Assembly (NCBI GenBank): GCA_945876945.1
Contig: CAMCQE010000032.1
Coordinates: 1-33,466, forward strand
Direction: 5' to 3'
Length of the DNA: 33,466 nt
From: Klebsiella pneumoniae
GTDB taxonomy: Bacteria > Pseudomonadota > Gammaproteobacteria > Ga0077536
Shown: in pieces, positions 8,274-16,140 of the stretch
Numbering within the stretch: the first letter of the stretch is position 1
Layout: each line of letters starts with the position of its first letter
Made by a program: the position numbers and the translations under genes
Notes under the pieces: model-generated
Database searches by the model: none
Seen by the model: the letters and a program-made list of their open reading frames with translations, nothing else
What the model was told of the DNA's origin: nothing

Positions 8274-9467
8274 CTAGAAGGTCACGCCCACCCGCAGGCC
8301 GACCACCGCCGCGTCTTTAATGGCGCGGTCGCTGCCGGGATTAAAGAAATACTGGAAGTCTGGCTGCACCAGCAGCCACGGTAGCGGGGTGATGGCGTAG
8401 GTCACTTCGATCAGGGTTTCGGCCTCGCGGAAGCCGCCGGGATTTGCATTCAGGAATTTGTCGCCGTTGCGCGCATAGGCCAAGGCCACGCCCGCCACGT
8501 CGGCGGGCCTGCTCGCCAGCGGCCCGGTCCAGTTCACGCCGCCGCCTGCGTAAAGATCGGTTTGGTTGTTGGCCTGATCGGCAAAGCCCAATTGCCCGAA
8601 GACCCCGAGACCGCGGCCGTCCTCGCAGCGCCAGAGATCGGCTTCGCCCAACACATACATGCCGCTGTTCTGGCCACGAACGCCGGTGAGCATGTTGTCG
8701 AAATCGGTCTGGTGCCAGCCGCCAACGGCGATTTTGAAAAAATGTCATTCAGCCCCGGTGAGGCCGGCTTCGCCGATGGCGAGCACGCCGTCATGATCGT
8801 TGAAGTCAACATGGGTGCCGTAAGGATCGGTCGGGTCGCCGGGCACACCGTCATAAACCGCGCCCATCACGTAGGTGGTTTCGGTCGGGCTCACTTTGAC
8901 CCGCACCGCCATCGCCGTGGTGGGAAAAATGGAGGGTTTAATCTGGCCGATTTCCTGTCCGTTACCGAACGAACTGTTGAGAAACACGCCGCCGAGATCG
9001 CTAACGTAGAACTCGCTGTTCAAGTCGTGCAGACCGGCCAGCACGCTGAGTTTGTCGTCGACGAATTTATGCTCGTACCAGGCTTCGTAGAGCTTTACGG
9101 TATCCGGCGCTTCGATGTTGCTGGCGACCTGCAGGGCGCCGAGCAGATTGGTGGTGTCGCCGCCCGTATTGCCCAGCAGGTACAGGCGCAGGGTGCCGTT
9201 GTTCCACCAGCCGGCCTTGCCGGTATCAATCTGCACCGCGAGGTCGAAGTTGGCGGGGGATTCGACCCCCTGCTTGATGCCGCCAGAGACCACACCCAGC
9301 ACGTCTACCGTGGCGACAGCCTCGATATCGGTGCCTTTTTCGGCCAGCGCCGAGCGCTTGCCGCCCCAGTCGCCCAGTAGCCACGGGTTCGGATCACCCT
9401 CCGCAAACGCCTGCGGCTGCAGGCTGACAAGCCCAAGAGTCAGGGCGGCGGTGCGGCATCGGTCCAT
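8274..9467 (-). pseudogene. Carbohydrate porin, OprB family, interrupted by one in-frame TGA
   Basis: Read on the minus strand from ATG 9467, the frame gives a signal peptide (about 23 residues, ending AFA) and the mature start EGDPNPWLLGDWGGKR, typical of OprB-type sugar porins. It continues as beta-barrel sequence to TGA at 8747-8745. The same frame resumes at once with HFFKIAVGGWHQTDFDN and runs to a normal C-terminal phenylalanine at 8277 (GLRVGVTF). The whole would be about 397 residues, a normal size. There is thus no frameshift and no missing segment, only a single nonsense codon about 60% along. TGA is used as a normal stop by neighbours, so recoding is unlikely. A truncated barrel would not assemble, so this is a recent pseudogene or a sequence error next to a T6 run (8736-8742 region). 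Confidence 0.85.
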
Positions 9468-9670
9468 TCACATTTCCAAATTACATAGCTCGTATGCATT
9501 CCACTAACGACCCGAGACATTAATGCTTGAACTTTCCGGCGTGGGTCACAGGGGGCTTTCGAGCTAAAGGTAGACCAATTTGCCGCGCCCGCGCGATCAA
9601 TATCGGGCATCATTCTCAGCCCGGCGCGCTCGGCGTGCCGGTGTCTCGCATGTGCGTTCAGGGGGTCGTG

Positions 9671-9931
9671 ATGTGGTCAAGAGTTGTCGTGCTGGTCGCT
9701 GTCAGTCTCGCGTTTTCCAATGGGCTTGCCGGCCAATCCCGAGATGAGGGTTACAGGTGGGCCAGAGATAAAGATGTCACCGATCCGGAGGCCTGCCGGG
9801 CCCGGGCCCGGCAGGATGTGAAAGACTCGGTGGCCTTCATCGAGGGCTGCACGGACTATCTGCGCGACGAGGATCTGCTCATCGACGATGACGAAACGAT
9901 CGACCAAAGCGAGGGCTTTGAAAGCGACTGA
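9671..9931 (+). CDS. Small exported protein of unknown function
   Basis: An 86-residue protein with a hydrophobic N-terminus ([20 protein letters not shown]) predicted to be a signal peptide. The mature part is short and strongly acidic at its end ([15 protein letters not shown]), with two cysteines (DPEACRAR and IEGCTDY) that could form one disulfide in the periplasm. I do not recognise a family. The frame stays open upstream to 9527, but ATG 9671 (or GTG 9668) gives the clean signal peptide. It is divergent from the porin locus and about 130 bases upstream of cysK. Confidence 0.6.
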   Translation: MWSRVVVLVAVSLAFSNGLAGQSRDEGYRWARDKDVTDPEACRARARQDVKDSVAFIEGCTDYLRDEDLLIDDDETIDQSEGFESD

Positions 9932-10062
9932 GACGCGCGTCCAGCGGGTCTGAATGGACCCTTCGCCGAGGCCGCGCAGCGCAAACGCTAACCGGTGCCT
10001 TCGCGCTCCGGCGCAAGTCCGTTACGATGCGGCGTCATTTCCGTCCCGGGAGCAGCCACAAC

Positions 10063-11016
10063 ATGAAATATTTCGCGGACAACTCACTGTCGATCGGCGA
10101 TACGCCGCTGGTGCGTTTGAACAAGGTGGCGCCCGGCGGCGCGCTGGTGCTGGCCAAAATTGAAGGCAGAAACCCAGCCTATTCGGTCAAATGCCGCATC
10201 GGCACCGCGATGATTGCCGACGCTGAACGGCGCGGGGTGTTGAAGCCGGGCATGGAAGTGGTGGAGCCCACCAGCGGGAATACGGGCATCGCGCTGGCTT
10301 TCGTCTGCGCGGCGCGTGGCTACCCCATTACGCTGACTATGCCGGAAACCATGAGCATTGAACGGCGGCGGGTCCTGAAGGCCTTTGGCGCCAAACTGGT
10401 GCTGACCGAAGGCGCCAAAGGGATGCGCGGGGCGATTCAGAAGGCCGAGGAAATTCTCGCGGCCAACGCCGACCGCTGCTACATGCCGCAGCAGTTCGAA
10501 AACCCGGCTAATCCGGCCATCCACGAGCAAACCACCGGGCCGGAAATCTGGGATGCCACCGATGGTCAGGTCGATGTGATTGTGGCGGGCGTTGGCACCG
10601 GCGGCACCATCACCGGCATTTCGCGCTATCTCAAGCAGACCCGAGGCCGGCAGATTCTGTCGGTGGCGGTCGAACCGGAATCCAGTCCCATCATCAGCCA
10701 GCGACTCGCCGGCGAAGAACTCAAACCCGCTCCCCACAAGATTCAGGGCATCGGCGCCGGCTTCATTCCGGGCACGCTGGATCTTTCCGTGGTGGACCGC
10801 GTGGAGCGGGTGAGCAACGAGGAGGCGGTTGAATTCGCCCGCCGACTCGCCCGCGAAGAGGGCATTCTCTGCGGGATTTCCTGTGGCGCTGCCGGGGCCG
10901 CTGCGGCGCGTTTGGCCAGCGAACCCGCTTTCGCCGGCAAGACCATCGTGGTGATTCTGCCGGATGCGGGCGAACGCTACCTTTCCAGCGTGCTGTTTGA
11001 GGGCATTGAGGGCTAA
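10063..11016 (+). CDS. cysK: Cysteine synthase A (O-acetylserine sulfhydrylase)
   Basis: A 317-residue pyridoxal-phosphate enzyme that makes cysteine from O-acetylserine and sulfide in the cytosol. The PLP lysine lies in [11 protein letters not shown], the substrate loop is [11 protein letters not shown], the phosphate-binding loop is [10 protein letters not shown], and the [12 protein letters not shown] segment is intact. Across its length the sequence follows the CysK pattern ([15 protein letters not shown] start, [16 protein letters not shown]) more than CysM. ATG 10063 is preceded by CGGGAG. A large nested stem-loop follows 15 bases after the stop. Confidence 0.95.
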   Translation: MKYFADNSLSIGDTPLVRLNKVAPGGALVLAKIEGRNPAYSVKCRIGTAMIADAERRGVLKPGMEVVEPTSGNTGIALAFVCAARGYPITLTMPETMSIERRRVLKAFGAKLVLTEGAKGMRGAIQKAEEILAANADRCYMPQQFENPANPAIHEQTTGPEIWDATDGQVDVIVAGVGTGGTITGISRYLKQTRGRQILSVAVEPESSPIISQRLAGEELKPAPHKIQGIGAGFIPGTLDLSVVDRVERVSNEEAVEFARRLAREEGILCGISCGAAGAAAARLASEPAFAGKTIVVILPDAGERYLSSVLFEGIEG

Positions 11017-11030
11017 ACCCGCCGGCTGGC

Positions 11031-11077
11031 TGGCGTTGGCCTGATCGCGCGCAAGGCGCGATCCCCGGCCAACGCCA
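11031..11077. repeat. Nested stem-loop between cysK and the cytochrome-like gene
   Basis: An outer perfect 11-bp stem (11031-11041 with 11067-11077) encloses an inner perfect 8-bp stem GATCGCGC / GCGCGATC (11043-11050 with 11056-11063) with a five-base loop; only one and three bases bulge between the two stems. No T-tract follows. It may act as a transcript 3'-end stabiliser, a REP-like mobile palindrome or a terminator of non-classical kind. Confidence 0.6.
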
Positions 11078-11116
11078 AGATGAGGCCTCACTCGCCTCAA
11101 TCGGAGCGCTGGCCCT

Positions 11117-12280
11117 ATGTCCCGCTGGATTTCCCTCGGCGCGTTCGCGCTGTTGCTTCAGTTCAGTCTGCTCGCGCCTGCCGCCGAGCCCCCTGCTGCC
11201 GTCGATTCGGCGAGCACGCGCCAGATCATGCATCGGGTGTTCGATGCCATCGCCTACCTGTTGCCGCTGTCCGTACGCGCGGGCAGTAGCGGCTCGCATT
11301 GGGACCGCGAACTGATCGAGCAGAAGCTGAGTGCGCTGGAACAGGCGGCGGACGCCCTGCAAACCCACGCGGCAGGCGGCGATCAGGCGTTTCGAGGACT
11401 GGCCCGCTCGTTTCGCGCTTCCAGCCACGACGTGGCAACCTCGTTTCGCGAGGTGTGGCCGTCTTACGCCTATTTTTCGCTGATGGAACTCACCCAGCAT
11501 TGCGTGGCCTGTCACGGTCGCCTGCCAGCAGAGGCACAGCCCGGGTTCGGGCAGCGCCTGATGGCGCGCGTGGATACCGCCGGTTTCGATGAAAGCGAAC
11601 TGGCGCAGCTGTATGTCGCGACCCGTCAGTTCGACGCCGCGCTAGGGGTGTTGGAGCGCAAACTGCTGAAGCCCGATGGCGGTAGCGCGATTGAACTCGA
11701 CAGCGGCGGCGTGCTGCTCGATTACCTTGAAATTGCGCTGGTGGTGCAGCGCGACCCTCTCCGTGCACAAAGCCTGCTGGCCCGGTTTGATGCCCGCCCC
11801 GATGTGCCGCGTTATCTGAGCGGCCGCCTGCAGGCCTGGCGTAAGAGCCTGCGCGAACTCGCCCCGATGCTGGCGGGGGAGGCGGAGTTGGCGCCTGCCC
11901 GGCGACTCGTGCTTGCGGCTGACCATTTAACCCGCGCACCGCATAGTCGGGCACGGGCCATTCATGATCTCGTCGCGATGAGCCTGCTCCAGCGCTATGT
12001 CGCCAGCCCGGCCCTGCGGCCGCCAGCCGATTTGGCCGAAGCCTGGTATCTGCTGGGCGTGATTTCCCTGCGCACGCTCGAGCCCAAGTATTCCGTGCCG
12101 GAAATGGAAATCCTGCTGGCGGCAAGCATTCGGGCCGCACCGCACGGTCCGCGCGCGCGCGAGGCCTACGATTTGCTGGAAGAGTTTGGCTATTGGCACG
12201 ACCAGCCGCTTTCGCAACAGAAGGGCGAGAGCGCATTGATCAACATGGCTGAACTGCGGCATCTGATGGCCAAGCCCTAG
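11117..12280 (+). CDS. Secreted c-type heme protein with helical C-terminal extension
   Basis: A 387-residue exported protein of unknown role. Residues 1-22 form a signal peptide ending in APA. Residues 30-135 are helix-rich and end in a single heme-attachment motif CVACH (Cys129, Cys132, His133), preceded by aromatic-rich WPSYAYFSLMELTQH; a CxxCH at the end of an approximately 100-residue helical segment recalls cytochrome c' and related class II cytochromes. Residues 140-387 are long amphipathic helices with paired-helix character (for example residues 150-175 and 300-345), resembling a TPR-like solenoid. I do not know a family with this combination. It sits between cysK and a CDF transporter with no obvious redox partner gene. 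Confidence 0.65.
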   Translation: MSRWISLGAFALLLQFSLLAPAAEPPAAVDSASTRQIMHRVFDAIAYLLPLSVRAGSSGSHWDRELIEQKLSALEQAADALQTHAAGGDQAFRGLARSFRASSHDVATSFREVWPSYAYFSLMELTQHCVACHGRLPAEAQPGFGQRLMARVDTAGFDESELAQLYVATRQFDAALGVLERKLLKPDGGSAIELDSGGVLLDYLEIALVVQRDPLRAQSLLARFDARPDVPRYLSGRLQAWRKSLRELAPMLAGEAELAPARRLVLAADHLTRAPHSRARAIHDLVAMSLLQRYVASPALRPPADLAEAWYLLGVISLRTLEPKYSVPEMEILLAASIRAAPHGPRAREAYDLLEEFGYWHDQPLSQQKGESALINMAELRHLMAKP

Positions 12281-12314
12281 GGATTTTTTCCGGCCGGCGA
12301 CGCGTTTGGCCCCC

Positions 12315-12320
12315 TATAAT
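12315..12320 (+). promoter_or_regulatory. Consensus -10 element (TATAAT) before CDF transporter
   Basis: A perfect TATAAT lies 27 bases before the ATG at 12347, in the 66-base gap after the cytochrome-like gene. No good -35 box is present at 16-18 bases upstream (GGCCGG at 17), so it may need an activator or be fortuitous. Confidence 0.45.
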
Positions 12321-12346
12321 GCGGGCCGCTCATCAGGAGATCCGCG

Positions 12347-13255
12347 ATGTCGCACGGCGCCGATTCCACCAAGTCGATCATTTTCGCGCTGTGCGCGAAT
12401 GCCGCCATCGCGCTCAGTAAGTTTGTCGCCGCCGCTATGACCGGCAGCGGCGCGATGCTGGCCGAGGCCATTCACTCGCTGGCGGATACCGGCAATCAGG
12501 GGCTGCTGCTCATCGGCCTGCGCCATGCGCGCCGCCCGCCCTCGGCCGATTTTCCGCTGGGCTACGGCAAGGCCATTTACGTGTGGTCGTTTCTGGTGGC
12601 GCTGATTCTGTTCAGCGTCGGCGGGCTGTTTTCGCTGTACGAGGGCATTCACAAGCTATCGCATCCGCAGCCGCTCACAGCGCCCTGGTGGGCGATTGGC
12701 GTGCTGGTGTTCGCGATCGCGGCAGAGTCGGTATCGATGTGGGGCTGTCTGCGCGAAGTGGCGAAGGCACGCCACGGGCGCTCGCTCTGGCGCTGGTTCC
12801 GGGAATCGCGGCAGAGCGAACTGCTGGTGGTGTTCGGAGAGGATCTCGCCGCGCTGATCGGTTTGGTGCTGGCGCTGGTTGCGGTGGTCGCAACGATGCT
12901 AACCGGCAACCCCGTGTACGATTCACTGGGCACGGTGGCGATCGGCATCTTGCTCATCGTGATCGCGATATTCGTCGCGATTGAGGTTAAGGCGCTGTTG
13001 ATAGGGCAGGGCGTCGATCCGATGGTGGACGCCGAGATGCGCGAGTGGCTCAACACCCAGCCGGAGGTCGCCCTCCTGCTTAATCTGCTCACCATGCAGA
13101 TGGGCGACCGGGTCATGGTCGCGATCAAAGCCAGGATGGCGCCGATGCCGAGCGCAGACGCCCTCATCGATGGCATTAATGCGGTGGAGGCGCGTTTCCG
13201 CCAGCAGTTTCCCGAAGTCATGTGGCTGTTTTTTGAACCCGATCACGAGGTGTAA
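12347..13255 (+). CDS. Cation diffusion facilitator (CDF) family transporter
   Basis: A 302-residue inner-membrane secondary metal exporter, probably zinc or similar divalent ions against protons. The conserved second-helix motif AEAIHSLADTGNQ (His43, Asp47, Asn50) and a second acidic pair in FGEDLAALIG provide the transport site. Six hydrophobic segments are visible, followed by a cytoplasmic ferredoxin-like domain from about residue 215 (VALLLNLLTMQMGDRVMVAIKARM). The HSLADTGNQ type resembles the SLC30A9-like branch rather than the classical YiiP/CzcD branch, so metal specificity is open. AGGAG sits eight bases before ATG 12347. Confidence 0.88.
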   Translation: MSHGADSTKSIIFALCANAAIALSKFVAAAMTGSGAMLAEAIHSLADTGNQGLLLIGLRHARRPPSADFPLGYGKAIYVWSFLVALILFSVGGLFSLYEGIHKLSHPQPLTAPWWAIGVLVFAIAAESVSMWGCLREVAKARHGRSLWRWFRESRQSELLVVFGEDLAALIGLVLALVAVVATMLTGNPVYDSLGTVAIGILLIVIAIFVAIEVKALLIGQGVDPMVDAEMREWLNTQPEVALLLNLLTMQMGDRVMVAIKARMAPMPSADALIDGINAVEARFRQQFPEVMWLFFEPDHEV

Positions 13256-13347
13256 GCCGGCGCCAGCACTCGTTAACGCCGCGCCAGCTCCGTACACTCT
13301 CCGCCCCTTAAACCTCACTTCCGTCTGACGACCCAATTGAAGCCCGT

Positions 13348-13956
13348 ATGAAAATCAGCGAAACCTTTCACAGCATTCAGGGCGAGGGGCATCTCACCGG
13401 TAAGCCGATGTTCTTTATCCGGGCGCAGGGCTGTAGCGTGAAATGCCCCATTCGGGAGGTCTGTGACCAGCCCGAGTCCCTGGTGTTTCGGGGCGGCACC
13501 GAATACGCGCCCGCCACGCTGGCCGAGATGGCGTTGGCTGCAGTGGGGCCGCGCGGCTGGGTCTCAATTACCGGCGGCGAGCCGCTCGATCAGCCCGATT
13601 TTGACGAACTCGTTGCTGCCTGTCGCAAACTCGGGCTGTTTATCAACGTGCAGACCTCGGGACTCCGCCGCGTGAACGCGCCCTGGGACTGGTGCACGGT
13701 GTCGCCCAAGGCACCGGTGGATGAACTCGCCATCCTGTTCGCGCAGGAACTGAAAGTGGTCTACACGGGCCAGTCGCTGGATGAACTCCGGGCCTACTAC
13801 GAACGCTTCTCGGCCTGGAATTACTACCTGCAGCCTTGCGCGGATGCGAGCGGTACGAATACCGAAGAAACCATCGAGAAAGTCTTCGAGCTGAACCGGC
13901 TGGGGATGCAGTGGGAGTTCTCTGCCCAGTGGCATAAATACCTCGGTGTCCGCTAA
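13348..13956 (+). CDS. queE: 7-carboxy-7-deazaguanine synthase (QueE-like radical SAM protein) with atypical cysteine motif
   Basis: A 202-residue radical S-adenosylmethionine protein. QueE converts 6-carboxytetrahydropterin to 7-carboxy-7-deazaguanine on the queuosine path. The QueE start KISETFHSIQGEGHLTGKPMF, the SAM-contact GGEPL, and the C-terminal NYYLQPCADA and LGMQWEFSAQWHKYLGVR blocks are clear. The iron-sulfur motif is unusual: cysteines 29, 33 and 39 form CX3CX5C (GCSVKCPIREVC) instead of CX3CX2C. No queC, queD or queF is nearby. The function as QueE is likely, but the altered spacing leaves some doubt. Confidence 0.83.
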   Translation: MKISETFHSIQGEGHLTGKPMFFIRAQGCSVKCPIREVCDQPESLVFRGGTEYAPATLAEMALAAVGPRGWVSITGGEPLDQPDFDELVAACRKLGLFINVQTSGLRRVNAPWDWCTVSPKAPVDELAILFAQELKVVYTGQSLDELRAYYERFSAWNYYLQPCADASGTNTEETIEKVFELNRLGMQWEFSAQWHKYLGVR

Positions 13957-14047
13957 GGCCTGAAGGCCGTAGGGCCCGCCGTTGCGAGTGCCCCGCCGAG
14001 TCTGCTAGCGTCTTTTCCCACAACAAAACAACACTGGGGAGACGCAA

Positions 14048-15133
14048 ATGGAAGTCGGCGTATTCATGATGCCCTCGCATCCACCGGAGCGGTCGTTACG
14101 CGACGGCTATGAATGGGACCTGCAGCACATCGAACTGTGCGACAAGCTGGGCTTCTCGGAGGCCTGGATTGGCGAGCACTTCACCGCCCCTTGGGAGCCG
14201 AATCCCTCGCCAGACATTCTTGTCGCCCAGGCCCTGATGCGCACCAAGAACATCCGCCTCGCGGCCGGCGCGCATCTGCTTCCCTATCATCATCCGGCGG
14301 AACTCGCCTGCCGGGTGGCTTTCATGGACCACATCTCCAACGGCCGCATCATGTTTGGTATCGGCGCGAGCGGCCTGCCGAGCGACTGGAAGCTGTTCAA
14401 CGTGGACGGCATGTCCGGCGAGAACCGCGTGATGACCCGCGAGGCGCTGGACATCATTCTCAAGCTCTGGACCGCCGACGAACCTTTTGAATACGTGGGT
14501 AAGTACTGGACGGTGAATCGCACCGGTCCGATGTTCGACACCCTCAAGTTCCACATCAAACCGCTGCAAAAGCCCTATCCGCCGATTGGCGTCGCCGGAC
14601 TTTCACCTCGCTCCGACACCCTGGAAATGGCCGGTGAAATGGGCTTTATGCCGCTCAGTCTCAATCTGTCCCGCGAGTATCTGCGCGATCACTGGGAGTC
14701 GTACCAGCGGGGGGCTGAACGCGCCGGCCGTGTGGCCGATCGCAATGCCTGGCGCGTGGTGCGGGAGGTTTACATTGCAGAAACCGACGCCGAGGCCCGC
14801 AAGCTGGCGCTGAACGGCATGATGGGCCGCGCCTACCGCGAGTATCTGTTGCCGCTGTTCTCGCAGTTCCGCCTGCTGTCGGTCTTCAAGCACGATCCGG
14901 CGGTGCCGGACAGCGACGTCACGCCCGAATATCTGGTCGATCACAACTGGCTGGTAGGTTCGCCCCGAACGGTCACGCAGAAGTTGGCGCAGATGCAGGA
15001 AGAGACCGGGGGCTTCGGCACCATGCTGGTCATCAACTTTGATTTCAAGGACGAGTACAGCGCCTGGTCGGCTTCGCAGCAGGCCCTCATGGAAGAAGTG
15101 GTGCCGCAGTTCAATCGGAAAGCGGCGGCTTAA
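14048..15133 (+). CDS. LLM-class flavin-dependent monooxygenase (bacterial luciferase-like)
   Basis: A 361-residue cytosolic TIM-barrel monooxygenase of the bacterial-luciferase type, which uses reduced FMN and oxygen on an organic substrate. Typical blocks are MEVGVFMMPSHPP, SEAWIGEHF, NIRLAAGAHLLPYHHPAELA, GRIMFGIGASG, and the C-terminal LVGSPRTVTQKL. A strong GGGGAGA ribosome-binding site (14037-14043) precedes the ATG. It belongs to the limonene or alkanal monooxygenase-like branch by general pattern; the substrate is unknown. No flavin reductase gene is adjacent. A different, decayed LLM gene lies at 20936-21498. Confidence 0.88.
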   Translation: MEVGVFMMPSHPPERSLRDGYEWDLQHIELCDKLGFSEAWIGEHFTAPWEPNPSPDILVAQALMRTKNIRLAAGAHLLPYHHPAELACRVAFMDHISNGRIMFGIGASGLPSDWKLFNVDGMSGENRVMTREALDIILKLWTADEPFEYVGKYWTVNRTGPMFDTLKFHIKPLQKPYPPIGVAGLSPRSDTLEMAGEMGFMPLSLNLSREYLRDHWESYQRGAERAGRVADRNAWRVVREVYIAETDAEARKLALNGMMGRAYREYLLPLFSQFRLLSVFKHDPAVPDSDVTPEYLVDHNWLVGSPRTVTQKLAQMQEETGGFGTMLVINFDFKDEYSAWSASQQALMEEVVPQFNRKAAA

Positions 15134-15154
15134 ACAGGAGCGTCTGACCGATTT

Positions 15155-15178
15155 CCACAGCGCTACCCAGCGCTGTGG
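15155..15178. repeat. Perfect 10-bp inverted repeat after the LLM gene
   Basis: Arms 15155-15164 and 15169-15178 (CCACAGCGCT and its reverse complement) with a four-base loop, 22 bases after the LLM stop. No T-tract follows. Its right arm abuts the first REP-like unit, so it may be part of the same repeat cluster or a weak terminator. Confidence 0.55.
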
Positions 15179-15296
15179 GAGCGGCCGATTTAGCCGCGCC
15201 AAATTTGTCGCCAAAATTAAAGGCTGGCATCGTGCCCTAAGGGCGCTCCCACCGGGTCTTTTTCATGTCCGTGGGAGCGGCCTTCCGGCCGCGAAA
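15175..15296. repeat. REP-like palindromic element cluster
   Basis: Two units share the head GTGGGAGCGGCC: the first at 15175-15197 has the stem GCGGC / GCCGC, the second at 15271-15292 has the perfect stem GCGGCC / GGCCGC with a four-base loop. Between them, 15243-15252 is the same head in inverted orientation (GCGCTCCCAC). This head-stem layout and its extragenic position match REP/BIME-type elements of Pseudomonas and Xanthomonas relatives, which are mobilised by RAYT transposases; none is in the window. Confidence 0.75.
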
Positions 15297-15328
15297 TACC
15301 CATCAGTTTGCGGGGATTGCGCCGCGCA

Positions 15329-15601
15329 TCAGGCGGCGGGCAGGCGTCCCGCGATAATCGTTGCCCCTTCGGACCCGGCGAGTTCCGTATGGGGAATGCC
15401 GGCGGCCAGCTTGAAGTCCGAGCCGGCGGGCTGCGAATGAGCTACCCCGTCGTAAGTCAGCGTGAATCCACCGGCCAGTACATAGCCTCGGGCAGTGAAG
15501 TCGTGGGCGTGCTCGGCGTTAAAACGACCCGGCTGCCACTCCGCGATATAGGGCGCTACGCCGTGGCTTGCCAGTTCGGCCCGAAATTCGGCTTCGGTCA
15601 T
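15329..15601 (-). CDS. Small cupin-like protein
   Basis: A 90-residue protein that fits a minimal cupin barrel. Candidate metal ligands are His31 and His33 in NAEHAHDF, with a later histidine in AAGIPHTE. The central GYVLAGGFTLTYDG is typical of cupin strands. Such mini-cupins occur as solitary genes of unknown function. It is separated by about 20 bases from the downstream end of the ComFB-like gene on the same strand. Confidence 0.7.
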   Translation of the reverse strand: MTEAEFRAELASHGVAPYIAEWQPGRFNAEHAHDFTARGYVLAGGFTLTYDGVAHSQPAGSDFKLAAGIPHTELAGSEGATIIAGRLPAA

Positions 15602-15622
15602 GCGAGGCTCTCCTGTGAAGGT

Positions 15623-15931
15623 CTAATCCGTTAAGTCCCGGGGGCCGCGCTTGCTTAAAACGCGACCTAGCGCGAGGTCAATCGCCCGTTCAATCCGGGA
15701 GTTGATAATGGCCATATCGGTGGGTTCCGTGAAGTAGGCCATGTCGACGTCATGCCGGATGTACTTCGCCGGCAGTTCGTTCAGTGCCACACAAACCACG
15801 TCGACAAAAGTGTCGTCATCCAGCTCGATGTCGCGGTCGCGCAGGGCGTCGATAACGGGTCTTTCAAAGTAGTTGTGGAGTTGTTCCAGGGACGAGTAAG
15901 ACAGCGAGGGTGATTTGAAGATGCGTGTCAT
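15623..15931 (-). CDS. ComFB-like protein (late competence ComFB family)
   Basis: A 102-residue protein starting at ATG 15931, which has AAGGAGT about seven bases upstream; the longer frame to 16072 has no such signal. The sequence HNYFERPVIDAL followed by DTFVDVVCVALNELPAKYIRHD matches the ComFB core (helix, then ALNxLPxxY(I/V)). It lacks the CxxC zinc-binding cysteines found in many ComFB proteins, keeping just one cysteine. In other bacteria ComFB-domain proteins have been linked to competence operons and cyclic-dinucleotide signalling; a role here is not known. It shares a 209-bp divergent spacer with hyuA. Confidence 0.7.
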   Translation of the reverse strand: MTRIFKSPSLSYSSLEQLHNYFERPVIDALRDRDIELDDDTFVDVVCVALNELPAKYIRHDVDMAYFTEPTDMAIINSRIERAIDLALGRVLSKRGPRDLTD

Positions 15932-16042
15932 CGCGGGATACTCCTTAAGCGGAAACAAGAGCCCGGAGGCCTGAAGTCTTAGGCCGTAGCGGCGATCGCC
16001 ATTGAAAGTTGACCGTAACTGGTCGTGGAGTTTCATTGCAAG

Positions 16043-16056
16043 ACAGCCCGGGCTGT
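16043..16056. promoter_or_regulatory. 14-bp perfect palindrome, candidate operator upstream of hyuAB
   Basis: The sequence ACAGCCCGGGCTGT is a perfect palindrome 85 bases before the hyuA start and 111 bases before the divergent comFB start. This is the size and symmetry of a dimeric repressor or activator site. No matching regulator gene is adjacent. Confidence 0.45.
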
Positions 16057-16140
16057 GGCGAGAATGCGGCATGGCTGTCTACGCCGCCTGCGCGTAGTGC
16101 ATGCGGTCCCCTTTTCTAATTTCTGCGAGGTTTGTGCGCC

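Noticed and set aside
8745-8747. TGA in the porin gene as selenocysteine or a recoded codon
   Set aside because: TGA ends several neighbouring genes normally (for example at 3990 and 4896), and porins of this family have no selenocysteine; nonsense mutation or sequence error is simpler.
10084-11100. 338-codon minus-strand frame opposite cysK
   Set aside because: Antisense of a highly conserved gene; no ribosome-binding site or protein family signal.
15932-16072. N-terminal extension of the ComFB-like protein
   Set aside because: The internal ATG at 15931 has an AAGGAGT site at correct spacing and begins the family sequence; the upstream part has no family match.
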